This document shows positions 1 to 6,806 of a stretch of DNA of 11,722 nt, in pieces. Within the stretch, counting starts at the first letter, position 1. Every line of letters begins with the position of its first letter. The notes below the pieces were generated by a model, which worked only from the letters and a program-made list of their open reading frames with translations, searched no databases and was not told where the DNA came from. The position numbers were made by a program, and so were the translations under genes. Source of the DNA: Saprospiraceae bacterium (GTDB lineage: Bacteria > Bacteroidota > Bacteroidia > Chitinophagales > Saprospiraceae); contig JABDJE010000209.1 of the NCBI GenBank assembly GCA_013002625.1, positions 1 through 11,722 on the forward strand, given 5' to 3'.

Positions 1-458
1 ATGAGTAAGCTGTGCATGAACAGTCCCAGTTTGTCTCTGTCAATTTTTTGCAAGTGAGGATGACAGGGAATATGGTCCAGGGAGCCTTTTAATTTTTCAT
101 ATACCTCTAACACCTGTTGATCTATTCGGTCCTCCAGGATGAGGGTCGGTAATATTCTTCCACTTTCGGTGTAGACGACCTTATCATCTTTATATACCAC
201 ATGCAGAATGACATTGTTATATGCCGCATCAACATCATGTTCGTGATGCTTCCAGTCCGAAGAATTTATGTGTAGTTCTATATGACCAAACCAATTTTGA
301 CCATCGATCTGAATATGTCCATTTTGAAAGTCAGGACCAGCATGCGTATTATAGTTGCCGTAATGTATAATCTTAAGCTTCTTTCCTGAAGTCGTGCACA
401 GCTTTGTATGGTCAAAGCGCTTTCTTTGCCAAATGCGATGGAGAAGTTGCTCTTGCAA
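1..458 (-). CDS. DUF2851 family protein, N-terminal part (runs off window)
   Basis: Reading from 458 down to 1, an open frame of 152 complete codons continues past the window edge. The N-terminus reads MQEQLLHRIWQRKRF, followed by GNYNTHAGPDFQNG (34-47), IELHINSSDW (60-69) and NVILHVVY (82-89). These match the Bacteroidota family DUF2851 as I know it; members are roughly 420-430 residues, so about two thirds lies outside. The only sensible start is TTG at 458-456: an in-frame stop (the folA TAA, 467-465) lies three codons upstream, no ATG or GTG occurs before the conserved block, and the family begins just ahead of the LLHxIW segment. It starts 6 bases after folA, so it is probably the last visible cistron of the mre operon and translationally coupled. 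Function is unknown. The D43, E61 and H63 pattern is loosely reminiscent of PD-(D/E)XK nucleases, which is my inference only. Confidence 0.85.
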   Translation of the reverse strand, partial: MQEQLLHRIWQRKRFDHTKLCTTSGKKLKIIHYGNYNTHAGPDFQNGHIQIDGQNWFGHIELHINSSDWKHHEHDVDAAYNNVILHVVYKDDKVVYTESGRILPTLILEDRIDQQVLEVYEKLKGSLDHIPCHPHLQKIDRDKLGLFMHSLL

Positions 459-464
459 AATGAA

Positions 465-959
465 TTATTTTCTTTCGTAAAGGCAGAAAGTATAATCTAG
501 TTTATTTTTTTCATCTTTCTGATGTGGTTCTTCTGAGATGAGTTTCCACTTATCCCAGTCTAATTCGGGAAAAAATGCAGTTGCATTATTAATTTCTGTT
601 CGAACCTTGGTTAAATAGAGTTTATCCCATATATCCTTGGTCTGATCATAAATATTACTTCCACCGATAATAAATATCTCTTCCACCTTTAGTGATTGGG
701 CCAAGGTTATAGCTTCAGCAACGCTGTAAGCTATCTCAACCCCTGAATGATAAAATGCCTTGTTTCTTGTAATGACAATATTCGTACGCCCGGGCAAAGG
801 TCGTCCCACGGAGTCAAAGCTTTTTCTTCCCATGAGTACGGGTTTGCCCATTGTTGTGTTTTTAAAATACTTCAAATCTGCAGGAAGATGCCATGGCAAA
901 TCATTGTCAACGCCAATAGCATTATTATCACTTACTGCAACGATAGCAGATATGATCAT
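465..959 (-). CDS. folA: Dihydrofolate reductase
   Basis: Reduces dihydrofolate to tetrahydrofolate with NADPH in the cytoplasm, feeding thymidylate, purine and methionine synthesis. At 164 residues it has normal chromosomal DHFR length. Visible hallmarks are the N-terminal strand and loop ISAIVAVSDNNAIG (3-16), LPWHLPADLKYFK (21-33) with the acidic catalytic residue D28 (E. coli D27), GRKSFDSVGRPLPGR (44-58) for cofactor binding, and FIIGGSNIY (96-104) with the paired glycines 99-100. The ATG at 959 shares bases with the TGA of mrdA (ATGA overlap), which fixes the start and implies coupling. The TAA is followed 6 bases later by the DUF2851 start in the same frame. Being inside a cell-shape operon is unusual context, but the protein looks like an ordinary housekeeping enzyme. 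I see no sign of a mobile trimethoprim-resistance allele. Confidence 0.96.
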   Translation of the reverse strand: MIISAIVAVSDNNAIGVDNDLPWHLPADLKYFKNTTMGKPVLMGRKSFDSVGRPLPGRTNIVITRNKAFYHSGVEIAYSVAEAITLAQSLKVEEIFIIGGSNIYDQTKDIWDKLYLTKVRTEINNATAFFPELDWDKWKLISEEPHQKDEKNKLDYTFCLYERK

Positions 960-2806
960 AGTTTAGTTTTATCAATGAGATTAATGGTTTTTATACGCTC
1001 TTCAAGAAGTGGACGCTTAGTTTCCTTTGTCAAATATTTTTCAATCACCAGACCTGCAATTGGGGCAGCAATATCTCCACCAAAACCAGCATTTTCAACA
1101 TAAACAGCGATTGCAATTTGTGGATCATCTTTTGGAGCGAAGGCGAAGAAAACACTGTGGTCAGCACCGTGTGGATTTTCAGAAGTCCCGGTTTTGCCAC
1201 AGATATCCAAACCTCTTACATAGGCCCGATATCCCGTTCCTTGCGTAATGGTACGATACATACCATTGATGACAGGGTCGAAATGCTTATCTTCTATTCG
1301 GACTGTTTTCGGTGTTGCATAATAATTATCGATTCTTCGATTGTCCTGTGAAAATCCTCTAATAAGGTGTGGTGGAAAGTAGTAACCCCTGTTTCCAATT
1401 ATAGCTGCGAGATTGGCCATTTGTAAAGTGGTCAACTCCAACTCTCCTTGCCCGATACCTATGGACATGATGTAAGTAGAACGCCAATCACCATCTTGTC
1501 CTCTATACAATCTGTCATAATACTCTGGAGTAGGCACATAACCATCACGTTCAAAGCTGAGATCAATACCCAATTTGCGCCCTAAACCAAAATCATAAAG
1601 ATGTTCCTTTAAAATATCCAGACCAATTTCTGGCTTGCTGTAGTCATCTTTTTCTACCAGTGCTCTGAACATACTGAAGAAATAACTATTACAGGAATGC
1701 ATGAGACCTATTTCAATATTGTATGGCGTTTTATGCTGGTGACAGCCGAATTTAAAAGTGCGGTATTGATAATAGCCTGGACAGGTTACTGTTTTATTGG
1801 GTTGAAACACTTCCTCTTCAAAAGAAATCAAAGACAGTATGGGTTTAAATATTGATCCGGGAGGATAGCGTGCTGAAATCGATCTGTCCAAAAATGGACG
1901 ATGAATAGAATCATTGAGAAGCTCCTTAAATGCTGCGCCTCTATCTCGATCAAGGTTCAGTAAATTTGGATCATAGCCAGGTGCCGATAACATTGTGAGA
2001 ATTTCGCCGGTTTTGGGTTCGATGGCCACAATGCTACCACGCTTGCCTTCCATCAATGATTCAGCATATTGTTGTAACTCCAGATCTAGGGTAGAGATAA
2101 GATCTGTACCCGCTAAGGCCAGTGAATCGAGTCTCCCATTGTTAAACGATGACACCTCTCTACCCAAATTGTCTCTTACGAGAAACTTGACACCTTTCTT
2201 GCCGCGGAGTAGGTCTTCATATTTTTTTTCCAGACCACTTTTCCCAATATAATCCCCAATTTCGTAATCCTGATCAGGCGCATTGATAATAGACATGTCG
2301 ACTTCGCCGAGGTAACCAAGTATATGGGCTGCAGATGTATGGGGATAAGCACGTATGTTTCTTTGTACGGGGTAAAAGCCGGGAAATCTAAACAGTTGCT
2401 CCTGGAACCGTGCATATACTTCAGGGCTGATTTTAGATAAAAAGGTGGTAGGTAAACTCTTGTGGTATCGTTTATCACGCCAGTTTTTTTCTACGTTTTT
2501 TAGAAAGGTCGCCCTATCGATTTGAAGCAGTTCACAGAATAAAGTTGTATCCATATCAGGGTCAATATTCCGATAGATCATTTCCAAATCATAAATGGGC
2601 TTGTTATAAGTGAGGAGCGCTCCATTTCTATCATAGATCAACCCACGAGCAGGATATATCGTCTGCTTGTCCAGAATAGTCTTTTGTGCCAATTCTTTAT
2701 AAGTCGAATCGAACAATTGAATGTCTGCAAGCTTATACAAGAGGACTAGTGAACCCAGGATGAAAGTCCATAGGATAGGGGCCTGCCTTGTATTAAACTT
2801 ACTCAT
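956..2806 (-). CDS. mrdA: Penicillin-binding protein 2, elongasome transpeptidase
   Basis: Class B, monofunctional D,D-transpeptidase that crosslinks peptidoglycan during lateral wall growth with RodA and MreBCD. It is 616 residues long. There is a short cytoplasmic tail, one membrane anchor (about 11-32), then a periplasmic dimerisation/pedestal region including YPARGLIYDRNG (51-62) and the family-typical segment IRAYPHTSAAHILGYLGEV (151-169). The transpeptidase domain follows with all three motifs: SxxK as S318-I-F-K321 (catalytic serine 318), SxN as S371-C-N373, and KTGT at 538-541. Start: ATG at 2806, four bases after the mreD stop, followed directly by the membrane anchor. The 3' end overlaps folA by four bases. 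PBP2 rather than PBP3 is chosen from the mreBCD context and the N-terminal sequence. No rodA follows, although that is the common Bacteroidota arrangement. Confidence 0.95.
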   Translation of the reverse strand: MSKFNTRQAPILWTFILGSLVLLYKLADIQLFDSTYKELAQKTILDKQTIYPARGLIYDRNGALLTYNKPIYDLEMIYRNIDPDMDTTLFCELLQIDRATFLKNVEKNWRDKRYHKSLPTTFLSKISPEVYARFQEQLFRFPGFYPVQRNIRAYPHTSAAHILGYLGEVDMSIINAPDQDYEIGDYIGKSGLEKKYEDLLRGKKGVKFLVRDNLGREVSSFNNGRLDSLALAGTDLISTLDLELQQYAESLMEGKRGSIVAIEPKTGEILTMLSAPGYDPNLLNLDRDRGAAFKELLNDSIHRPFLDRSISARYPPGSIFKPILSLISFEEEVFQPNKTVTCPGYYQYRTFKFGCHQHKTPYNIEIGLMHSCNSYFFSMFRALVEKDDYSKPEIGLDILKEHLYDFGLGRKLGIDLSFERDGYVPTPEYYDRLYRGQDGDWRSTYIMSIGIGQGELELTTLQMANLAAIIGNRGYYFPPHLIRGFSQDNRRIDNYYATPKTVRIEDKHFDPVINGMYRTITQGTGYRAYVRGLDICGKTGTSENPHGADHSVFFAFAPKDDPQIAIAVYVENAGFGGDIAAPIAGLVIEKYLTKETKRPLLEERIKTINLIDKTKL

Positions 2807-2810
2807 ATAA

Positions 2811-3329
2811 TTAATACTTGGGATTGAAAATTAATTGGCCGATAACAATCAAGAATAAAGAGGCCAGAAAACTAAATATAGAACGCAAGACAATTTCTTT
2901 TATATACACAAATGAAAAAGCCTCAATACTGTATAAGGTAAACAGGCTAATGAACATGAAAATTCCCACGTAACTCAAAAACCATGGCAATCCATAACCA
3001 TGTGCAGTCAAGCCATCTTTTTTATACCCTTCTACAGGGCTCAATATGTTAAGAATATAAGGCCTTAAATAGGCGACTAATGTACAGGCTGCTGCGTGTA
3101 TACCCAAGCTGTCATAGAACAGGTCAACGAATAATCCAATTACAAATCCTATCAGTACAACGAGTGTCTTTGAGGATTTGTAGGGAAGCAAGGCAATTAT
3201 AATTGGGTAAATAGTAAAGTGTATATAATTAAAGCTCTCGAAAGTGATGTCTATTCTCTTTAAGAGTAATAATTGTACCGCAAGGATGAATACGGCGCGG
3301 ATGATATTTCTTTGTACAATACTATTCAT
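2811..3329 (-). CDS. mreD: Rod shape-determining protein MreD
   Basis: Small polytopic inner-membrane protein of the elongasome, linking MreC and PBP2 to the MreB cytoskeleton. At 172 residues it is the usual size. Hydrophobic segments lie at about 8-24, 36-50, 54-74, 112-134 and 148-167. The most family-like stretch is GLFVDLFYDSLGIHAAACT (65-83), an acidic-aromatic loop conserved in MreD; other parts diverge, as is usual for this family. The ATG at 3329 sits inside the mreC 3' end (8-base overlap), and mrdA starts four bases after the stop. Identification rests on membrane topology, this loop and its place between mreC and mrdA, which together leave little doubt. Confidence 0.92.
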   Translation of the reverse strand: MNSIVQRNIIRAVFILAVQLLLLKRIDITFESFNYIHFTIYPIIIALLPYKSSKTLVVLIGFVIGLFVDLFYDSLGIHAAACTLVAYLRPYILNILSPVEGYKKDGLTAHGYGLPWFLSYVGIFMFISLFTLYSIEAFSFVYIKEIVLRSIFSFLASLFLIVIGQLIFNPKY

Positions 3330-4152
3330 TGAGTTCCTCGATCAATTCGGACTTTTCTTCACGATCCTCAAAGTTAACAACATAGACATAGTCAATTGAG
3401 GACAAATCGTAATCTAAATGGACATTAATTGAATAATCGTTACCGCCGCCTTCAAGTGCAAAATTTTTAATCTTACCAATTGGAATTTCAGGAGGGAAGG
3501 CCACCGAATAGCCACTTGTCACAATTGTGTCGCCAATAGCGATTTCAGCATGTTTCGGGACATTCCGCATATTTAAAATATTGGGATCAGAAGATGTCCA
3601 AAGTAAGGTGCCACTGTATTCTTTTGACTTGACCTTGCCACTAACGCGACTCTGACTGTTGAGTAGTAATAGAACGGTTGCATATTTTGTAGAGGCAGAT
3701 TTCACAATTCCAACAACGCCATGTTCAGATACGACACCCATTCCAGGCTGAATGCCGTCATTGCGCCCCTTGCACAAACTAATATAGTTATCTCTTAGGT
3801 GGAGTGTTTTAGAACAGACGCGCGCAGGGATCAGATTATATTGATACAATGAATCACTCTGTTCGAAAGCTTGAAACCGATTGTCCTTGGAGCTGATACG
3901 ATAATTAATTATTGTCTCCAGCAATCTGGCATTTTCCAGAAGGAGACTATCATTTGTAGTCTGAAGATCAAAGAAAGAATAGACGTTGTTAAGACGCTTG
4001 TTCACTGCACCGGTGAAAAGGTTCGAAGAGTGCGCCCAAATCTCTTTTTGACTTTTATTGTAATTGACAATTAAATAGAAGCAGAGACATTCCAGTATAA
4101 TAAACGTAACGATAGCGCTAAATCGAATAATGAGATATATCAGATTGCGCAT
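3322..4152 (-). CDS. mreC: Rod shape-determining protein MreC
   Basis: Bitopic periplasmic scaffold of the elongasome that activates PBP2. It has 276 residues. A membrane anchor spans about 5-29, a probable coiled coil about 50-85, and the double beta-barrel domain about 105-262. Typical segments are KGRNDGIQPGMGVVSEHGVVGIV (K128 to V150, opening the barrel) and GDTIVTSGYSVAFPPEIPIGKI (G207 to I228), with the glycine-rich turn and the P-x-G-x-I ending seen across MreC proteins. A charged tail rich in Glu closes the protein. The ATG at 4152 is 25 bases after the mreB stop; the 3' end overlaps mreD by eight bases. Co-transcription with mreB is inferred from this spacing. Confidence 0.95.
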   Translation of the reverse strand: MRNLIYLIIRFSAIVTFIILECLCFYLIVNYNKSQKEIWAHSSNLFTGAVNKRLNNVYSFFDLQTTNDSLLLENARLLETIINYRISSKDNRFQAFEQSDSLYQYNLIPARVCSKTLHLRDNYISLCKGRNDGIQPGMGVVSEHGVVGIVKSASTKYATVLLLLNSQSRVSGKVKSKEYSGTLLWTSSDPNILNMRNVPKHAEIAIGDTIVTSGYSVAFPPEIPIGKIKNFALEGGGNDYSINVHLDYDLSSIDYVYVVNFEDREEKSELIEELNE

Positions 4153-4177
4153 AGAATTAAAATGTATTTAATGACAA

Positions 4178-5209
4178 CTACAGGCTTTGCCTATCCATAA
4201 GGAAGGTATACCTATCCGTATGTTGAAGAGCAAGGCCCGTTCCTTTTACAACGGCTTTAAGTGGATCATCTGCAACGTGAACATTTAATTTGGTTTTTTT
4301 GGCCAACCTTTCATCCAGGCCGCGCAGTAAAGCACCGCCTCCGGTCAGGTAAATACCATTTTTATATATGTCCGCAGCCAATTCAGGTGGCGTATCCTCG
4401 AGTGCTTTGAGAACGGCCTCCTCAATCTTAGCAATTGACTTGTCAAGTGCTTCGGCAACTTCTGTATAATCCGTCATGACTTGTTTGGGAATACCCGTCA
4501 ACAAGTCGCGTCCATTTATACCTACAGGATCTGGTGGATCAAATAGATTGTCAAGTGCTGACCCTACTTTTATTTTTAAGTTTTCTGCTGTACGCTCTCC
4601 AATCAAAAGATTGTGCTTGCGCTTCATGAAATCGATTATATCATTGGTGAATTCATCTCCAGCAGTACGGATGGATTGATCGGTGACTATACCCGATAAT
4701 GCAATGACTGCAATTTCGGTGGTTCCACCTCCGATATCAATAATCATATTGCCACTTGGTGCTTCCACATCAATACCAATTCCAAGTGCAGCAGCCATCG
4801 GTTCATGAATGAGATAGGTTTCTTTTGAGTCTACATGATCTGCAGAATCAAAAACAGCGCGCTTCTCAACTTCTGTTATCCCGGAGGGGATACAAATAAC
4901 CATTTTCAGGTGAGAGAAAAATTTTCGCTTTTCTCCTATCATTCCTATCAGACCTTGAATCAAACTTTCAGCAGCTTGGAAATCTGCAATTACACCATCT
5001 TTCAATGGTCTTATCGTTTCAAGATTTGTGTGTGTTTTTTCATGCATCTGCATGGCTTTTGACCCCACGGCCAACACTTCATTTGTGACACGATTTATAG
5101 CAACTATAGAGGGTTCATCTATGACGACTTCTCCATCTTGGATTATGAGGGTATTCGCTGTACCCAAATCAACCGCTAACTCTTGTCTAAAAAAACTAAA
5201 TAGACCCAT
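4178..5209 (-). CDS. mreB: Rod shape-determining protein MreB (bacterial actin)
   Basis: Actin-family ATPase forming membrane-bound filaments that steer peptidoglycan synthesis. At 343 residues it is normal length. Nucleotide-binding motifs are visible: phosphate-1 DLGTANT (14-20), phosphate-2 DIGGGTTE (158-165) and the adenosine motif TGGGALLRGL (289-298). The N-terminus MGLFSFFRQE is short and amphipathic-looking, as expected for a membrane-binding helix. It is the first gene of the packed shape operon. A 168-base gap (5210-5377) separates it from the upstream M16-like gene on the same strand. I find no clean TAnnTTTG element in that gap, so transcription may start from a diverged promoter or continue from the M16 gene. 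An inverted repeat at 5304-5331 lies in the gap. Confidence 0.97.
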   Translation of the reverse strand: MGLFSFFRQELAVDLGTANTLIIQDGEVVIDEPSIVAINRVTNEVLAVGSKAMQMHEKTHTNLETIRPLKDGVIADFQAAESLIQGLIGMIGEKRKFFSHLKMVICIPSGITEVEKRAVFDSADHVDSKETYLIHEPMAAALGIGIDVEAPSGNMIIDIGGGTTEIAVIALSGIVTDQSIRTAGDEFTNDIIDFMKRKHNLLIGERTAENLKIKVGSALDNLFDPPDPVGINGRDLLTGIPKQVMTDYTEVAEALDKSIAKIEEAVLKALEDTPPELAADIYKNGIYLTGGGALLRGLDERLAKKTKLNVHVADDPLKAVVKGTGLALQHTDRYTFLMDRQSL

Positions 5210-5303
5210 TTATGCTTTCAAATAATTATTAAATATTACGTACACAAATACTGTACCCAATTAAGCCAGTTGTGGGAACGATATAATTTGCTTAAAATTT
5301 TGA

Positions 5304-5331
5304 TAAAACAGGGATCGGTAAATCTGTTTTA
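5304..5331. repeat. 8-bp inverted repeat upstream of mreB
   Basis: TAAAACAG at 5304-5311 and CTGTTTTA at 5324-5331 are exact reverse complements separated by 12 bases. It lies between the end of the M16-like gene and mreB. On the minus strand the right half of the stem ends in a short T-rich stretch (CTGTTTTATC), so it could be a weak terminator or attenuator for the M16 gene, or an operator for mreB. In AT-rich DNA it could also be chance. Confidence 0.3.
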
Positions 5332-5377
5332 CTCTATAAGAACGAAACAGAAGCACAAGTATAACCATTAATTTTCA

Positions 5378-6658
5378 TTAAAAATTCCCTGCAAGCACGG
5401 TAATAAAACTTTTTTCATCCAAGTATTTTCGTGCCATTTCCATTACATCATTTTTTGTGGTTCCCTTTATCCCGTCTATATGATTTTTAAAATGCTCAAT
5501 ATCAAGTTCTTTTGCATAGATGTTTTTTATTAACTGACCCGATGCAAATGGTCCATCTATCAAATGTAGGATCTGACCGAGCATGAAATTTTTTACCATT
5601 CTGAACTCATTATCCGGCACAGGCTCTGTTTGAAGACGCTTTATTTCCTTATTTATTTCTTCTATGGTTGGTTCAATGGCGTTGTTGGAAACATCCGCAC
5701 TGATATAAAAGAAACCATCTTCTTTCCATACGTCTACTGAGGAATAGATACCATAGGTGTATCCTTTTTCTTCCCGAATGTTTTTCATGAGGCGCGATCC
5801 AAAATAGCCACCGAGCAGGGTGTTGGCAACCTGCATTTTAGAAAAATCAGAATGCTTTCTTTTAAATAATTTTCGTCCAATTTTTAAAGATGTCTGAACG
5901 GTCTGATCCGTTGCCAGCTTTTCAAATACATGCTTAATGTCAGGATTGAAAAATTCTTGTTTGAAAGTAGATGTTTTCATGTCGATGGCGCCTAAAGAAG
6001 CCTTACACAGTTCGGATACCTTCTCGCTGTATTTTCCTGATATTACGGCTAGGGCATTATTCGTGCCGTGGCAAGTATCCCTGTAAGCATTAACCTGGTC
6101 TAGTTTTAAAGCCAGGATATCACTTGGCTCGGTATTGTAACCATAGGGGTGTTGATCACCAAAAATGATTTCCGTCAGTCGACGGTAGGCCAGAACGTCG
6201 TTTTTTGACAATTCATTTCTCAGCTTTTCACTGTATATGCGCTTGTAACTGCTCAATTCATCTTCTGTGAAGTCAGGATCAGTAATCATTTCAAGGAAGA
6301 CCGGCCAAACCTCCTCAAAGTATTTGGACATCACCACCAGACTCAGGCTACTGTATTCCAAACCTGCAAAAACCCTGATATAAGCGCCATAATAATCAAA
6401 CTTCTCTGCTATTTGGTGGGCGGTCGTATTGCGCGTACCCTCACGCAGCAGATAAAAGGACGCTTTTGCAGAGGCGCGTACTGATTCGTTCACACGCCCG
6501 GATTTATAAACGTAATCTACACGTATAATCTCTTGTGAGCCATCATTGAGTTCAATCAACTCTAAATCATTGGCGAGCATGGTGGATTTGAATGACGGCA
6601 ACTGAATGTTGTAATCACTGAATATCCTGGGACCTTGTTGACGATTTGGTATATTCAT
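5378..6658 (-). CDS. M16 (pitrilysin) family protein lacking the zinc-binding motif
   Basis: 426 residues with the two-domain M16B fold pattern. A domain about 20-220 includes GAYIRVFAGLEYSSLSL (91-107) and FGDQHPYG (166-173). A second domain about 240-426 includes GYFGSRLMKNIREEKGYTYG (284-303). Active M16 enzymes carry HxxEH just before a Gly-Thr; here that stretch reads KASFYLLREGT (65-75), so the three ligand positions are K65, F68 and Y69. It should not bind zinc. The C-terminal R295/Y302 pair, typical of the substrate-binding non-catalytic M16B subunit, is kept. It is probably the inactive partner of a peptidase encoded elsewhere. Start: M at 6658 (NIPNRQQGP) is chosen over the in-frame ATG at 6688. 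Homologues I recall begin near this point, and a perfect -7 element (6668-6675) lies between the two ATGs. No signal peptide is evident. Confidence 0.85.
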   Translation of the reverse strand: MNIPNRQQGPRIFSDYNIQLPSFKSTMLANDLELIELNDGSQEIIRVDYVYKSGRVNESVRASAKASFYLLREGTRNTTAHQIAEKFDYYGAYIRVFAGLEYSSLSLVVMSKYFEEVWPVFLEMITDPDFTEDELSSYKRIYSEKLRNELSKNDVLAYRRLTEIIFGDQHPYGYNTEPSDILALKLDQVNAYRDTCHGTNNALAVISGKYSEKVSELCKASLGAIDMKTSTFKQEFFNPDIKHVFEKLATDQTVQTSLKIGRKLFKRKHSDFSKMQVANTLLGGYFGSRLMKNIREEKGYTYGIYSSVDVWKEDGFFYISADVSNNAIEPTIEEINKEIKRLQTEPVPDNEFRMVKNFMLGQILHLIDGPFASGQLIKNIYAKELDIEHFKNHIDGIKGTTKNDVMEMARKYLDEKSFITVLAGNF

Positions 6659-6667
6659 TTCGGAGCA

Positions 6668-6675
6668 CAAAAATA
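6668..6675 (-). promoter_or_regulatory. Bacteroidota-type -7 element for the M16-like gene
   Basis: Read on the minus strand this is TATTTTTG, an exact match to TAnnTTTG. The ATG at 6658 begins only 9 bases further on, so the mRNA would have a very short leader. No clear TTG is seen at the -33 position, which lowers confidence. If used, it rules out translation from the upstream ATG at 6688. Confidence 0.5.
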
Positions 6676-6698
6676 TAAGAACTCCCATTATAGAGTAA

Positions 6699-6720
6699 AG
6701 ATTAATTTAGGAATTAATCT
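6699..6720. promoter_or_regulatory. 9-bp inverted repeat between divergent promoters (possible operator)
   Basis: AGATTAATT (6699-6707) and AATTAATCT (6712-6720) are exact reverse complements around a 4-base spacer. The centre is about 20 bases from the dnaN -7 element and 34 from the M16 one, so a bound protein would cover the -33 regions of one or both. This shape is typical of a dimeric regulator site, but no regulator is identified, and AT-rich composition makes chance more likely than in balanced DNA. Confidence 0.4.
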
Positions 6721-6729
6721 ATGATAGCT

Positions 6730-6737
6730 TAACTTTG
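6730..6737 (+). promoter_or_regulatory. Bacteroidota-type -7 element for dnaN
   Basis: TAACTTTG matches TAnnTTTG exactly. Transcription would begin near 6743, giving a leader of about 64 bases before the dnaN ATG. No good TTG is found at the -33 spacing. The leader contains two perfect 12-bp palindromes (6762-6773 and 6785-6796). Confidence 0.5.
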
Positions 6738-6761
6738 TGCTTTTTAACGGATCGAATAGCA

Positions 6762-6796
6762 ACAAAGCTTTGTATTTCAGTCCGTTTAGCGCTAAA
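6762..6796. repeat. Two perfect 12-bp palindromes in the dnaN leader
   Basis: ACAAAGCTTTGT (6762-6773) and TTTAGCGCTAAA (6785-6796) are each fully self-complementary, with centres 23 bases apart, just upstream of the dnaN ATG at 6807. They differ in sequence, so they are not copies of one site. They could be protein-binding sites; as RNA they have no loop and would be poor hairpins. Confidence 0.45.
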
Positions 6797-6806
6797 AACA
6801 TAACAC

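Noticed and set aside
465..959. folA as an acquired trimethoprim-resistance gene
   Set aside because: It is embedded in a housekeeping operon with a 4-base overlap, has normal length and motifs, and no mobile features surround it.
5356..5363. TATACTTG on the minus strand as a mreB promoter
   Set aside because: One mismatch to TAnnTTTG, no TTG at suitable spacing and about 150 bases from the start codon; too weak to list.
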